Notes: generated by a model not told the origin, from the letters alone. 64,000 nt of DNA from Gnetum montanum (GCA_015680685.1 MNCI01028339.1:248414-312413), one strand, 5' to 3'; positions 1-11,980 are shown, counted from the stretch's first letter. Numbers and translations: made by a program.

Positions 1-50
1 GCGATATCGCATACGCGATATCACAGGGGAAGACGCGATATTGCGGCACA
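1..50. repeat. GCGATATCGC palindrome cluster
   Basis: The first 47 bases hold three copies of a CGATAT-core palindrome (GCGATATCGC, CGCGATATCA, CGCGATATTG). The same arrangement, in the same order and similar spacing, lies in the U3 start of the Athila-like 5' LTR at 25928-25985. This is probably a scrap of a related LTR cut by the window edge; the similarity fades after about base 50. Confidence 0.55.
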
Positions 51-60
51 GTGCATGTCG

Positions 61-1479
61 TGTCTCATCAAGTAGGTAGGTGGCTTTCAAGGCATCCTTG
101 TTGAATTTATCCTTTAAACTTCATATGCTGATGATAGTTGTAAACCATTTCTTCTCGTACGATAGATATGATGGATGTCCTTCATGGCCAACTTTAACTG
201 ACCATAACTTTCATATTTAAAATTTTTTTTAACAAACCAAGGATCAAGATCAATTAATTTGAAAATTCCATACATGATGGTGTACTTAAAGTTTTCATTT
301 GAGAGTATTTAGTCCTAATTTTTGGTCCTACAAAATAATATATACAAAAATATTATTATAGAACATAATATAGATGATAAAAATTTACTTAAATATACTT
401 ACTAGTGATTTAATATAAGTAAAATAAATATTATTAATTAAGAAATATTACTACTTTAGATTCTCATCACTAATCCATGTATATGACCAACTAGCTACTT
501 AATACCTCAACCAAATCCATAAGGGGGTATTTATTGGTTTTGTTTAGCCTACTTAGTCTTAGGGTTGATTTTCTTGGTTTTTAGGTGAATATATTAGCTT
601 GGATGAAATGGACTTAGAGGATGTTATTAATGATTAATTCTTATTTCAGATGTTTAATTAATATTATGATTTTAATTTAAGCTAGATTCTATGTTATAAT
701 GTTTAGCTAGAATTGTGGATTCAATATTTGTTATGGAACTTGTATTTTGTTTTTCTTCTTTTTGGTGCAAGCCAATCTATTTTGGATGTTGGTTATGTTG
801 CATTTTAATTTTTATATTTTAATTCTATCTATTTAAGCAACACCAGTGCCCAATGCCTATTGGATATAACTGCATTAGGATCTTTATATTTTTCTCATGG
901 GGTTTTATTAAATCATAATTTATATTCTAATGTTGTGATTGTTAATATCATAGTTTAGTTTCCATTTTTGTTTCCGCACCATTGTAATTATTAATTTCTA
1001 GCTTGTGCAAATAGGTTACATTCTACTTTGATAGTGAATAGGTTAGGTTTGGCATGCATGGGGGTACTGTGTATTTTTTTTCTTTCCTTTATGTTCCTAT
1101 TAATGGATGCACACTAATTTTCCTATTATGTTCTTTCTTGACATCCATTTGATTTTAGTAAGTAGCATATTATTTTTTCACATATTTATATATTTGTATA
1201 AGTAATTCCTTTCTACCCTAAGCATGGTTAGTAAGGTGTTATAGCAGAGAACATAATCCAAATGATAGAGTTGGCCTTCTAGAACAAAAGTGACATTTTT
1301 ATTAACAAAAACATGGGACTTAAATCATAAAATGCAAGATATAAAATAACCCAAATAAAAAGGAGAAAATTATCAAGAAAATAAAAATCTAAATAAAAAG
1401 AAAAATGGAAAATAAAATAAAAATTAAAACAATGTTATGAAACAAAAGTTTATAAAAGTAATCCTCATAAGATATCATA
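61..1479. other. AT-rich stretch without a recognisable gene
   Basis: No convincing reading frame or RNA gene is visible on either strand. The right part (about 1290-1480) is A-rich on the plus strand. It lies directly downstream, on the minus strand, of the Tat-like integrase, so it may be that element's 3' untranslated region. No LTR edge or polypurine tract could be fixed here. Confidence 0.4.
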
Positions 1480-2520
1480 CTAGATTGGTATCTCCCCCAT
1501 AGCTAAGGTTGATGGAAGAGATACAAAATATAGAACAAGCTTGACCATGGGTAGAGATGGCTCTTAAGTGTATGACTATATGTGAATCCTTAAATGGTTT
1601 TACCTATTGTGATGATGCTTTTACCGTTGCCTTTCTTGAAACCACTCAATGTGATCAAGCATGCGTGTATGCTCCTCCTCTATTGAGTTAAAGTCTATGG
1701 TTCTTAACTCATTGTTCTAACCTTTTCAGATAAAGTTTGAGAAGATTACCCAGAGTGATAGAACCTGCAATTCAACTGGAAAAATTACTTGAAACTTGTA
1801 AACAAAGCTGTAAGGCGTCATACCTATTGCTATTCAATGTGTTGTGCAGTAGGCCCAAAGTGCATAGACTAGTTGCTTATGCCATCATTGTTTGTTGTTG
1901 CTTAGCATTTTCTTGAGAAGTTTGATGATGATGATGTTAGTGGCCTTTGCTTGGCCACTTTCTTGAGGGTAGTATGATGAGAAAAAGGAATGTTTGATGC
2001 CAAAGCACTCACAAAGGCTTTGGTTTCAATGCTACTAAACTGTAGGCCATTGTCCATTACTATGGTCATGGGCAAACCAAAATGGATCACTATGTTATCT
2101 AACATGAAACTTATTATGATATCATCTTCCTAAGGAAAATAGCATCAACCCATTGGTGAAGTACTCTGTCATAGTTATTATGAAGCTATGCCTTATGGAG
2201 AACTTAGACGTTATGGGTCTGATGATGTCCAAGCCCCAATGTTGGAATGGCCATGTGATTTGCATTATGTGCAATTCAATTGGTGGCACATGCATTAAGT
2301 TGCCATGCCATTGACAAATGTCACACATTTTGATCTTTCAAACACACTTGCTCTCCATGTAAGGCCAATAATAGCCTACCCATCTTATTTTTGTTGTCAT
2401 TGCCCTAGGTGCTATGTGACCTCTACACAATCCCTTGTGGACTTTCATGATGATTTTTTGTGCTTTGCTATTGATTACGCAAGTTATCAATATGCCATCA
2501 TAGGATCTGCGACATAACAT
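1480..2520 (-). pseudogene. Tat-like Ty3/gypsy integrase, decayed
   Basis: Integrase inserts the cDNA copy of an LTR element into the host chromosome. Reading leftwards, the zinc-binding HHCC region comes first (KVHKGLCRGH, then GYYWP, then CDICQWHG). The start of the catalytic core follows (WPFQHWGLDII, holding the first Asp), then FGLPMTIVMDNG with the second Asp. A C-terminal part (ALWAYCTTH and IGMTPYSFVY) is readable around 1720-1900. The pieces lie in different frames with several stops, so this is a dead remnant. It follows the RNase H pieces in the order expected of Ty3/gypsy pol. Family assignment as Ty3/gypsy is secure; Tat lineage rests on the second RNase H next door. Confidence 0.85.
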
Positions 2521-2899
2521 GTTATCACCTACGATGACATACTACCACGAATTCTTGTGCACTGTGTCTTTTTGGGTAGTAGTTAAATGTTGTGGAGGCT
2601 CACCCTATAGGAGGTACACCTTGATGTCAACGTACCACTTCCTGTGTGGGTTGTGCTAATTATGGCTATGGATGCATCTTTGATGGTTTATGTGATAGGT
2701 GCAATGAAATCCACCACCGAGGTGGGCAATGTGTTGAACATGCTAGGTGTGATGCTAAGGGCTAATGTTGCTAGTGCACTGGCAATGATATTTTCATTTC
2801 AGGGAATATGTTGGACATTGGAAATTGCAAAGTGTCAAAGTAGGTGATTTTCTAGGTCACAAAAAGGTTGTAAATGTTATGCCTTGTAGGCATAAACCT

Positions 2900-3770
2900 C
2901 TATTACCTAGTTAACCACTGATTATGAGTCACCTCGAATCCGTTTGTGTTGGATCCCTAGGTCACATGTTGCAAAGATGCCTTAGAGGAGAACTTCATAC
3001 TCCACCACATTGTTAGTGCAAGGAAATGTGAAACAACATGTGAAGGGTTGGATCTCCCTAGGGGGAAACATGATAATATTAGTAGCACTACCCCCTCAAG
3101 GAGTTGAAGCTTCATCAAAATGCAGGAATGCCTCATAGTTGTCAAGCACTTAGCTAATGCTATTAATGTGCTCATTCAAGAATTCAAGGTCTATGGTTAC
3201 TTGATCATTTATGGATGAAGCTATGAGTTGTACAACTATAGCTTGACCTTTTGTTGAGGCTTGCATGACGTAATGTAGGTCAAACTCCACTGTTATTGCT
3301 TTCCACTGTGAAATGTGACTACTTTCATAGATATTTGTCATTATGGCTCAGAGTACATTGTTTTTGCAAATGATATTAACTTGATTGTGGAAAAGGTAAT
3401 GCCTTCACTTCTTCAGTGAGAAGACTAGGATGAGGCAATGCTTTTTCACATCATTTTATTTCACCTCATGGGCTACTAATGCATGGCTTAGGTAATAAAC
3501 TGGGACTTCTGTGCCATCATCTTGCTTTTGGAAAAGCAAAGATGTGATGGATGTATCAAAAGTGGTAAGGTAGATGTAAAAAGGTTTATCTCCTCATAGA
3601 GGATGAACTATAGGCAATTGTACCAGCTATTGCTTTAGGCTATCAAATCCTTGTTGACACTAAGTGGTCCACTCGAAGTGGACTCCCTTCTTGAGCAAAT
3701 GTTGCATTGGTTGTAGCTTGTCGATTAACAGAGTGATAAACCTACATATGCATTGTGTTCTACCTTGCAA
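2900..3770 (-). pseudogene. RNase H plus second (additional) RNase H of a Tat-like element, decayed
   Basis: RNase H degrades the RNA strand during reverse transcription. The ordinary domain and its connection are readable at about 3490-3200: VYYLSHALVAHEV, then HISQWKAITVEFDLHYV and the tether TKGQAIVVQLIA. Downstream (3090-2960) a second RNase H-like piece appears. One frame gives FPLGRSNPSHVVSHFLALT; after a one-base shift the sequence reads TNNVVEYEVLL then stop. The NNxxEYEAL block after a KGQAIADFLA-type tether is characteristic of the additional RNase H of plant Tat-lineage elements (established knowledge). At least one frameshift and several stops are present. Confidence 0.75.
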
Positions 3771-3773
3771 CCC

Positions 3774-4870
3774 TCATAGCTCCTTAAGGTTGGCTAGTAG
3801 TTCTAAGTTGGTTATGGCCTTAACCTTATCAGGGTCTATGCATATACCTACTTTGGATACTATAAAGCTAAGCATCCAGCTCGTTCTAACATCAAAAACA
3901 CACTTCTTGGGATTTAACCTAAGATCGTGTTTTAGGCAGTGTTTAAGCACTAAGTCTAGATCCTTTGTATGGTTGTGAGCCACTTTGGACTTAATAGCAA
4001 TGTCATTAACATAGTTGTTAAGCAAACTTAGCATGTAATCACTAAAGATATATGTCATTATGCATTGATACGTTGCTCCTACTTTTTTGAGTCCAAAAGG
4101 CATCATGCTATAGCAAAACGTACCCCAAGTGATCATGAAGGTTGTGATAAGTTTATGCTTAAGATTGATCCTAATTTGGTTGTAGCCAGAGAACTTGTCC
4201 ATGAAGGACAAGGCATGCCCAACCATGGTATCAATTAGTTGATCGATATTGGGCAACATGAAGTCATCCTTGATGGTTACCTTGTTTAAGTCCCAAAAGT
4301 CTATGCAAATGTGTATACTTCTATTCTTCATAGGCATAGCTACGATGTTGGAGACCCAGTCTGCATAGTCAATAGCCCAAATGAAACTAGCTTTGTAAAG
4401 CTTGGTGATTTCGTCATGGACTACAAACACAACCTCAAGTCTAACCTTGTGCACTTTTTGCTTAACTGGTTTAATGCAGGGATCAAGAATGATGTTGTAC
4501 TAGACTAGCTAGGGATCTAGGCTTGGCATGTCCTCGTATGACCATGCAAAGGCTTTGATATTATTGTTAAGCACTCTAGCAATGTCTTGAGCATGCTGGG
4601 GCTTGAGCAAGGAACTTAATTTTAATGTCCTCACCTCACCATTGTGCATTACCATAGGGATCTTGATAAGGGGATCTTCTGTGACATCTCCTACTTCTAA
4701 ATCAAGAGCCTTAACTAGATGGTTGGGCCAATCTAGTGATGCCTCTACAAATGCTATGTACTCATTGTAGGTGGTAGGCTCGAGGTCTAGGTAATGAAGG
4801 TCGATCCATCACTTAATATCACCCTGAGGCCCTGTGAGGACCAAAGGTTAGAATATCTGCTCTTACATGG
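3774..4870 (-). pseudogene. Tat-like reverse transcriptase and upstream linker, decayed
   Basis: Reverse transcriptase copies the element RNA into DNA. The longest open stretch (226 codons, 4454-3774) holds, in order, IDFWDLNKVTIKDDF, SFMDKFSGYNQIRI, WGTFCYSMMPFGL, GATYQ and YVNDIAIKS. The catalytic box should read Y-x-D-D; here the second motif residue pair is N-D, a change expected to kill polymerase activity. Upstream, in the same direction, lies the usual pre-RT linker (IKAFAWSYEDMPSLDP at about 4550-4500), with stops. Recognisable coding fades at about 4870. In an intact element, protease would sit a few hundred codons upstream; here it lies 6.3 kb away. Confidence 0.88.
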
Positions 4871-5149
4871 CTATGACATCTTCCTACAAAAATAAACTAG
4901 AAAAACATTAAGCGACACCTATTTTAACAAAGTTAATATGCATAAATGGAAAAAGCAATGCAATGAAATTTTATTAAGTTGCATTCAAGTTGCTATGAAA
5001 GGTAAACATTTTTGTGCTAGTTTTAAGCTTTGGTAGGTCATGCACATGCCAATTTCATGCCTTAGCAAGCCATAAATGAACCAAACAGGTCATTTCGAGG
5101 AGGGTTGGCCATGCTTGGGGAGTGGAATTAGCTCAGGCATTTGCAAGGC
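4871..5149. other. Short A/T-rich spacer, no gene seen
   Basis: This is the junction between the Tat-like pre-RT coding remnant and the repeat-rich block to its right. Nothing coding is recognisable and no target-site duplication could be identified at this border. Confidence 0.3.
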
Positions 5150-6560
5150 ACTAAAAAATCATGATTACAAGATAAGTGTAGTTGATTATGCTCTTAGCCA
5201 ACTATGCTCTTCACTGGGCATTTGGTGTGGAGTGTAGTTTCAAGTTGGTGGGCCATTAAATGACCTTGGAAGGGTATATAGGAATATTTTCAACATAGTA
5301 AGTTATCATTTTCTTACTTTTGACTATGACATCTAGAGTGTAGTCTTGCCATTGCTATTGCGATGCTACTAGTGGAGGGCATACTTGGTGAAGAGATGAT
5401 GCACTAGAGTGGACGCCTTCACCTAGGGTTGGTAAACATTGCCAAGGGAGAGAGAACACTAGGTTGCTTGCCACAAGCATGTGTGGAGGAGAGGAGGTCG
5501 TCTGCATCAGCCAAATAGGCTAACTACACTCTTCCCCTCTTTGCTCCATTTTTCATTTGTTTTTGCAATTTCTTGTTGGGTTTTGGGGCTTTATGAAGCA
5601 TAGTCCTACATACCCTACCTATGCGCCCTACCGTGATGGTGGCTGCTATAGCTGCACACTATTCTAGTGTGGCATAGTGGTGGGGAGGGTGTGGGGTTAT
5701 GGCTATTTGGAGGTCTCGGGGGCTATGTAGGTCTTGTGAATGTGCATGGGGTTTTAGTACACACATGGAGTTAGGGCCCCACACACATCATGTGCCATGA
5801 CATGGCTGCAGAGGCCAAGGCAACCACTATGTGCTACGACATAGCCATAAGGACCGTGGCCATTATTGCATGGGAAGCAAGGCTTAGGACCCATGGGATT
5901 TAGGGCCCTATGGCTACTGCTGCATGCTATGCAGCACAATTGCAAATTACACCAGGGTTTTGGTAGTGGTAGGATCAAAATGAAAAATCTGTGTGGCCAT
6001 GAGGCCCACAACTACCATTGCACATCACACAGCATGGCTATGATTTACAACAGGGTTTTGGGCGGTAGTGGCAGAAGAGGATAAGACATAAATTCTACTT
6101 CGACATTGTTTCTACATGTCTTTTTGTCATAGTTCATGGTAGGGTCTTGGAAGAAACTTTTGGGGATGCCAGGCCTAGAACCCTACATACTATGCACTAT
6201 AGCATAAATGTGGGGCATGACTAGGGGCATAGCTTGGTGCATAGGGCGTTTAAAAAATGTGCAGCTTGAAGCCCTACATACTACATGCTATGGAACGGCC
6301 ATAGGGGCCATGGCTATTTTCATGCCCCACCATTGCACACTATCTTCCCCCTTTTTTTCCTTTTATTTGTCTTCTATTAGAGACTATGCTCTCCATGAGA
6401 CTACGTTCTTCACGTTCTAGAGCATAGTTGGGGTTAGCCCAAGAGTTAGTCAAAATTTTGCTATTTTTGGGACTATGCTCTCCATTGAGGGGGGGTACTC
6501 CAGAGTTAGAAAAAAAATTTCCAAAATTTTATTAACTATGCATGATGCTAAACTTGCAAA
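5150..6560. repeat. Degenerate repeat block with ACTATGCTCTTC/CTCC and CCATGGCC-like words
   Basis: The ends of this block carry the word ACTATGCTCTYC (5201 and 6384 regions, again near 6470), which is also the core of the 14.94-16.92 kb repeat block. The middle (about 5740-6320) is a low-complexity mix of near-palindromic GCATGGC/GGGCCCTA/CCATAGG words. The short open frames here are products of that repetition. It could be a second, diverged LTR of the Tat-like element or a nested element's LTR. The two blocks are not simply collinear by eye, so I do not call an LTR pair. Confidence 0.4.
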
Positions 6561-6959
6561 ATGTAGTGCTAAGCCCATAAAAACATGCTAAATCCTAGTG
6601 AGTACCATGTGCGTTGAACGAGGTAAGTAATGTCCTACACTCACGAGGCCCTAGGTTGCATTGCCAAAATTGCATTTCTGCTAATTCATGTTAATAATTT
6701 TCATGTGTATATCAAAATTTTACCTCTATGCATATATACTAATGCTTTTCCTATTGCTTACTAATAGCATGGTGCTACTAAAACTAGTTCTAATAGTGGT
6801 TGAGCTCATGGGCATCCTATGTTGCATGAGAAAACCTATCCCTAACACACCTACACTAGATATGTGAGTGGACCATCAAGTGGTGTGGTTCTAGCTAGGG
6901 GCTTGGGAGTTTTTAGAATACCTACTACAATAGTTCAGTGTGATCATGTGGTCACATTT
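6561..6959. other. No gene recognised
   Basis: This stretch links the repeat block to the degenerate plus-strand coding region. No motif, RNA or clear frame is visible. Confidence 0.3.
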
Positions 6960-9900
6960 GGTGCTGGAGGCTACTAGTGCCATCACCAAGACATTGCTAC
7001 CTGGGGCTAACCAGAGCATCTTGAAGTTCATCTGAAATAAGCCCTCCGTGAATGTTGATTAGGCAAGTGGTATGGGTAGAGGTTCTAGGAGCACTCCGCA
7101 ATTATCTAGGTTATGGCACATGATGGGGTTTGCTTGTTATAATAAGAGCAACACCATTTTTATCACACTATGGGTGCAAACCCTATTTCAAAACCTACCT
7201 AGAACTATCTACTGCACTAGAGGATAAGTGCTTTTATGACTTTCACAGTGTCTCACTACTAGCTCATGTTTAACTACTAATAGCTCATGGTTAATGCTAG
7301 GCTTAGAGTTGATGATGAAGGCCTGCATGATGAGGTGGATGCTCTAGCCTTGATCCACACTACCTTGGAGGTGTTCTCATTGTGCATAAATGTTCGGATA
7401 GTTGTGATTAAGAAGGTGGGGCACAATCTAGAGGCCTACCCCTCTTGATACCTAAAGGCATACAAGTGATGTAGGATCCATGGCTAGTTGGATGACGAGT
7501 GGTATGCTAATGAGATTAACACCGAGGAGACACTTGTAGCACTACCCTCATCTCACATCCCATTTATACCACATATGTATATATGTTTTGGCTCATGTGG
7601 TTTCTCATATATGACTTTTAATTTGCCTCATTTGCATATTGCTAACATTTTTTTGCTTTGTGTTGCAATGGCTATTGCCTCAACTGAGGTGATGGTAAGC
7701 ACCACAAGTCACATAGAGGCCATCCTCATCATGAAATATGATAATGTAGAGGATGCACAACACTAGTTGTAAAGCACCAAATGCACTAATTGCTTGGCTT
7801 ACACATGCTAGGTTAATGGACCTATTCTTGGCCTTTAGACCAAGTATCCTGATGACCAAAATGGTCACCATAATTAACTCCTTCAGCAACAACGTTAGGC
7901 AATTTATCACCCAAGTACACAGTGTGATTATAGCACTAGACCTCAATGAGGCCTTCTTCGCTGATCTCTTTCGCATACCTCTTAATGGCCCAACTATTAT
8001 CAATAAGGCTAGTAGGGAGGTGGAATGTAGAGGGGAGATTGAGGACTAGTTGGGCATCACTTGATCTTACAAGGGAACACCAATCAAAGATGTGCCAGTG
8101 TCTAAGGTATGGAAGCTCTACCCTCTATTTTGCACTTGTGTCTTTCATAAGCTACTTTCCCAAGGAAAGATCCTAGGGGTGGAATAGGCACAAGTGATGA
8201 AGGAGGTGCTACTAGAGGGTACAAGGTTCAACTAGGCTACATAGATAGCCATCAACCTACATGCAAAATTTTCTAGGCTATGATTCAACCTCCAAGCGAG
8301 GTCTCATGTCCATTTTGCATTCTTTGTAGGATGCCCATGAAGGTTCGCAAAGCTTTTAGTTGTGCAAGCATATGTTCTCAACCAAATGCATGTAGAACCC
8401 CTTAGAGAGGATCGATGAGTTGTTATTAGTAATGACCAAGGGTCCCATAGGGCACTCACATTATTCATGCAATAATGCAGGCAAGGGTCCTCTACTTGGC
8501 ACCAGGGACATGAGCAAGATGGATTTTTATATAGTAGAGATGGTGGGACCATCTAAGGCCAAGATCAATAGGTCAGATCCTAAAGAGGAAGCTACCCCTA
8601 AGATCAGGAAGCCAAATAGCAAAAGGATCCACATCAAGCTTCAAAGCTTGCATGTAGATGTTGCAGGTATGTGTAGCTTCTTAGATGCCTTAGTTGCATT
8701 CATGCATATACCACTATTTTTATAATTTTTTATGCTACACTATTAATTAGCTAATGATGTGCTAAGCATACTAATGTTCTATATGTATATGTGTGTTAAT
8801 TATAGAAAAAGAAGAGAGAGGACTACAAGAGCAATGATCAAAGTGACAATGAAGAAAGTACCTCCTCAAGCTGAGGAGGAGGATGCCCAAGGGGATGAGC
8901 CTCATAAGGTGGTAGAGGCTCTTTGGTAGTTGGAGGAAGAGGGGTTGCTCCATCTTGATGGGATTATTTTGACAATTTTTTCAATGGTATGTAGCTAGGT
9001 GAACCCCCTACACTCATGCCTGAGGGCTTGCTAGGTAATCAACTTGTATTGCCATCTATCTTCCATTGTTTGCTCTAGTATCTTTAGCTATTAGGCCATA
9101 TGCTAAATACATCATTGTATTATAGCATAAGATATTCCCACTAGTGGTCCCACATCTACCTACCACATGGATCCATGGATAGATATGCTAGATAAATTCA
9201 CCTTCATGGAAGGCATCATTGAGGACATGGTGAACTGCTTGTAACAAGCAAACCCGAAGCTCGATATGTGTGCAATGTGGTTTTCTTTATGCTATCTTGC
9301 TCATTGCTCAAATTCTTGGATGCTAATATGTGTGTAATACCTATAGGTCCCAAGCTACAGTGGGATTCAAGCAAGGTGGCCAAGGTGGATGCCCTCCCTG
9401 ACCTTCCTCTTGAAGTTGATCAGGTGCCTCGTCACATGTATGAGACATCAAACAAGTGCATACTTTCATGTGCAAATGCATTGTGGATCTCCAAGTGCTC
9501 GAACAAGCATCTATGAAAATGCATGCACAAACCACAAGAAAGGATGACTAACAAGGATGAGAAGATCAAGGATCTTTAATCTAGATATGACTTCTTAGTA
9601 ACTAGGATGCAGGGAGATGGCACCTGGTGTACCTCTGAGATCAAATATGCCAAATATTGGATAGCTCTCAAAGGTAAGAACAAGGTCATGTGGAAGCTGA
9701 TAGAGCAATGGCTCCAAATGGATTTGCTTGCCCAAAAGAACTAGGATTGGAAGAATTATAGCATAAAATCTTCTCAGTGGGGACAAACGTAGAAGAACCA
9801 TAAGCATCAATACAAGCGAGAGTGCGAGGCATACCTGTGATGGTACAAGGAGCAGTCTACCAAATGTTGCTACCTCGAGATGTTTCTTGAGGTGACCAGT

Positions 9901-10351
9901 AGGAAGCAACCATATGACTTGTTCATGCAAAGTACGGTTGTGAGTGACTCTGCCATGAGGGAGATCATCATCCTCTCTAAAGAGGCCTCTTCTACTACGT
10001 TTTCTATGAAGCCACCCACATGGACCACTATGGACAAGGTCAAAACTCTTGCAGGTATTGACTTTGGCTAAGAGGATTGGACACAACTTTCAAAAGCTAA
10101 GATCCTCTACCACTTAGAGGTTGGCCTTGGAAAGTTACCTCCAGAACTCATCGATGTGGGACCTTCTCAAGTTAGTATTTGCTATGTTATTTTTTTGTGC
10201 TTTTATGTTTGACATTAGCTAATGTAATCTGTGCTTGCTCAATAATCATGCACATTTGTCAATGGTTGTGGTAGGTACCAGGTAATGTTGTAGGTCCTAG
10301 CAATGCAGTGAAGGAAGAAGGACTTCCACCCCCACCTAGTGTCACTAGTTG
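6960..10351 (+). pseudogene. Unrecognised, apparently spliced plus-strand coding remnant
   Basis: I do not recognise the family. The strongest part is 9345-10165: one frame stays open apart from about six stops (TGA, TAA or TAG, all one base from a sense codon). It encodes a charged, Trp/Tyr-rich protein with pieces such as KDEKIKDL, GTWCTSEIKYAKYW and WKNYSIKSSQWGQT. Intron-like borders surround it: ACCTATAG before 9349, GTTAGT after about 10170 with TGGTAG at about 10274, and GTATGT (8668) to TTATAG (about 8804) further upstream. A last exon would end with PPPPSVTS and a stop near 10351. It runs opposite to the flanking gag-pro and RT. Antisense ORFs are known in some Tat-lineage elements, so an element-borne gene is possible, as is a captured host gene. 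Confidence 0.4.
8667..8803 (+). other. Candidate intron in the unrecognised plus-strand remnant
   Basis: The sequence runs from TTGCAG/GTATGTGTAG to TAATTATAG/AAAAAGAAG. The interior is T-rich, as plant introns are, and the flanks are Lys-rich, coding-like sequence. This is a prediction from border motifs only. Confidence 0.35.
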
Positions 10352-10514
10352 AGCATTACTAGATGTACCCCTTCGACTAGGCTTTTTCCATGTTTTTGTT
10401 ATGTGATGCTATTCAACCTATGTATTTTTATGAATATTACATTTGCTATGGATTTTTATTTGCTAAGTCTGATATGCAAACCATTATCCCTATATGATGC
10501 TTTTATTACATTTG

Positions 10515-10880
10515 CTATGAGTATGTGAATTTGGGCCATTGTGAGCCATGTGGAGTTTGGTAATTTAAAGTGTTGATAGGTCCCATGCTAGTTAAAGGTT
10601 GTAGCATGAGGGCTAATGCTAGTTTTTGGCCATTTTGAGCTATACATTTGCTAGTTTTAGGCCTTTCTAGGCCATAGTGATAACGGTCATTTAGGACCAT
10701 TCTAGGCCTTTGCGAAGGAATTAAAAGTGATAGTTTTAGGTCATTCCAAGTTGCATATTCCTAGTTTAAGGCCATTCCAAGCCATGTTAATAGTTTAAGG
10801 CCATTCTAGGCCATAGCAAAAGGACTAAAAGCGATAGTTTTAGGCCATTCCAGCCCACAGCGTTGCCAACTTAGGTTCAT
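10515..10880 (+). repeat. Degenerate tandem repeat with core TTTAGGCCATTCTAGGCCA
   Basis: The core phrase recurs at least six times with spacers of roughly 40-70 bases (for example near 10625, 10665, 10697, 10737, 10772, 10800 and 10838), often joined by TAGTTT. It contains the near-palindrome TGGCC...GGCCA. It lies just past the likely end of the plus-strand remnant, like a 3' flanking minisatellite. Confidence 0.6.
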
Positions 10881-11230
10881 AGCAGGCCAAGTATTGCTAT
10901 CTCTCTTTTTGTAATTTTGGTTTTTATGGTTTTTATGCATTTTGATGTTTTTAAGGTGATAACTATAGAAGTACAAACTAACAAGAAAGTGCATGAACAA
11001 AGCATATGAATGCAAGAACCAAGCAAATAAATGTGTAATCTAAGTAATTAAGCTAAATGCAAATAACATAACCTAATGCAACACAAATGCAATAGAAGTA
11101 GAGAGTAGGGTACAGGGCATGCAGAAGTAAATAGTGGGCAAGCACCTAGCATTTTTTGGACTAAGGGAATACCTTAGTCACATAGTTGCTTCTTAATTCG
11201 ATGTGGGTTAAGGGGTGAGTAGGGCCTAGA
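10881..11230. other. A/T-rich spacer, no gene seen
   Basis: Between the minisatellite and the protease end of the Tat-like element there is only A/T-rich sequence. On the minus strand the frame following the protease linker is broken by frequent stops. Confidence 0.3.
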
Positions 11231-11239
11231 TTGCACTAT

Positions 11240-11980
11240 CTAGTATTCTCCTTGATCTTCACTTGCCACATTAAAGGGAAACTCTACCCAAAGGATGTCC
11301 TTCAAGAGGTCATTGGCTTCCACTGCTTCTCTAAGTGCATCATTCTCATCCATTTCATTGTATGCCACAAGTTTGTTATCAAGAAATTCGAGCTCCAACC
11401 CTTGCTCCATATCTACATTGTTGATGGCCATAGGGATGGCATTATCACAATGGATGATAACTTCACCACCTTCATATGGAAGGTGGATCTCCTGATGAAT
11501 CGAAGAGGAGATGACTCGTAATTGAGCTAGCCAAGGCTTGTCCAATATCAAGTTAAAGCTTGGCATCTCCTCTATGACATTAAATTTGGCAATGATGGGA
11601 AACTACTTCCTTGCTACAAAAGCTATGGTGACCATGCCCCTCACAATGACACATGATCCATTGAAGGATTTTAGACACATGATTTTGATTGGCTTGACTT
11701 GGTCTACAAGGCGTAGCTTGTTGACAACAATGTATGGTATTACATTTATTACAACCCCATCGTTAACATGCACCCTATAGATCTTACCTTGCCTAATGTG
11801 TATCATAATAAACCTAGGTCCACTATGAACTTACCCTTCTTAGGATTAACCTTAATTGCCTCGTTGTAAAATGCTAGGGATGTGGAACTTAATTCCTACA
11901 ACATAGTGGGCAACATCACTATGTGGATTCAGTTCTCATCTATAAGGATGTCCTCTGTGACAAGAATGGAGGTCAACATT
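11240..11980 (-). pseudogene. Tat-like aspartic protease and downstream linker, decayed
   Basis: The retroelement protease cleaves the Gag-Pol polyprotein. Reading leftwards, VHVNDGVVINVIPYIVVNKL (11735-11676) corresponds to the active-site strand and first loop. A conserved D-[ST]-G is expected there, but NDGVV is seen, so the active site is altered. MCLKSFNGSCVIVRGMVTI follows as the flap-side strands. Then, after a frame change, comes the linker FNLILDKPWLAQLRVISSSIHQ (11555-11490), typical of the segment between protease and RT in Tat-like polyproteins. The remainder is acidic (DNKLVAYNEMDENDALREAV) and ends at a stop at 11240. Gag lies directly upstream. Confidence 0.75.

Noticed and set aside
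5740-6320. Short overlapping frames around the CCATGGCC-like words
   Set aside because: They are by-products of near-palindromic repetition on both strands.
9595-10086. 163-codon minus-strand frame
   Set aside because: It lies opposite the better-supported plus-strand remnant and shows no recognisable motif.
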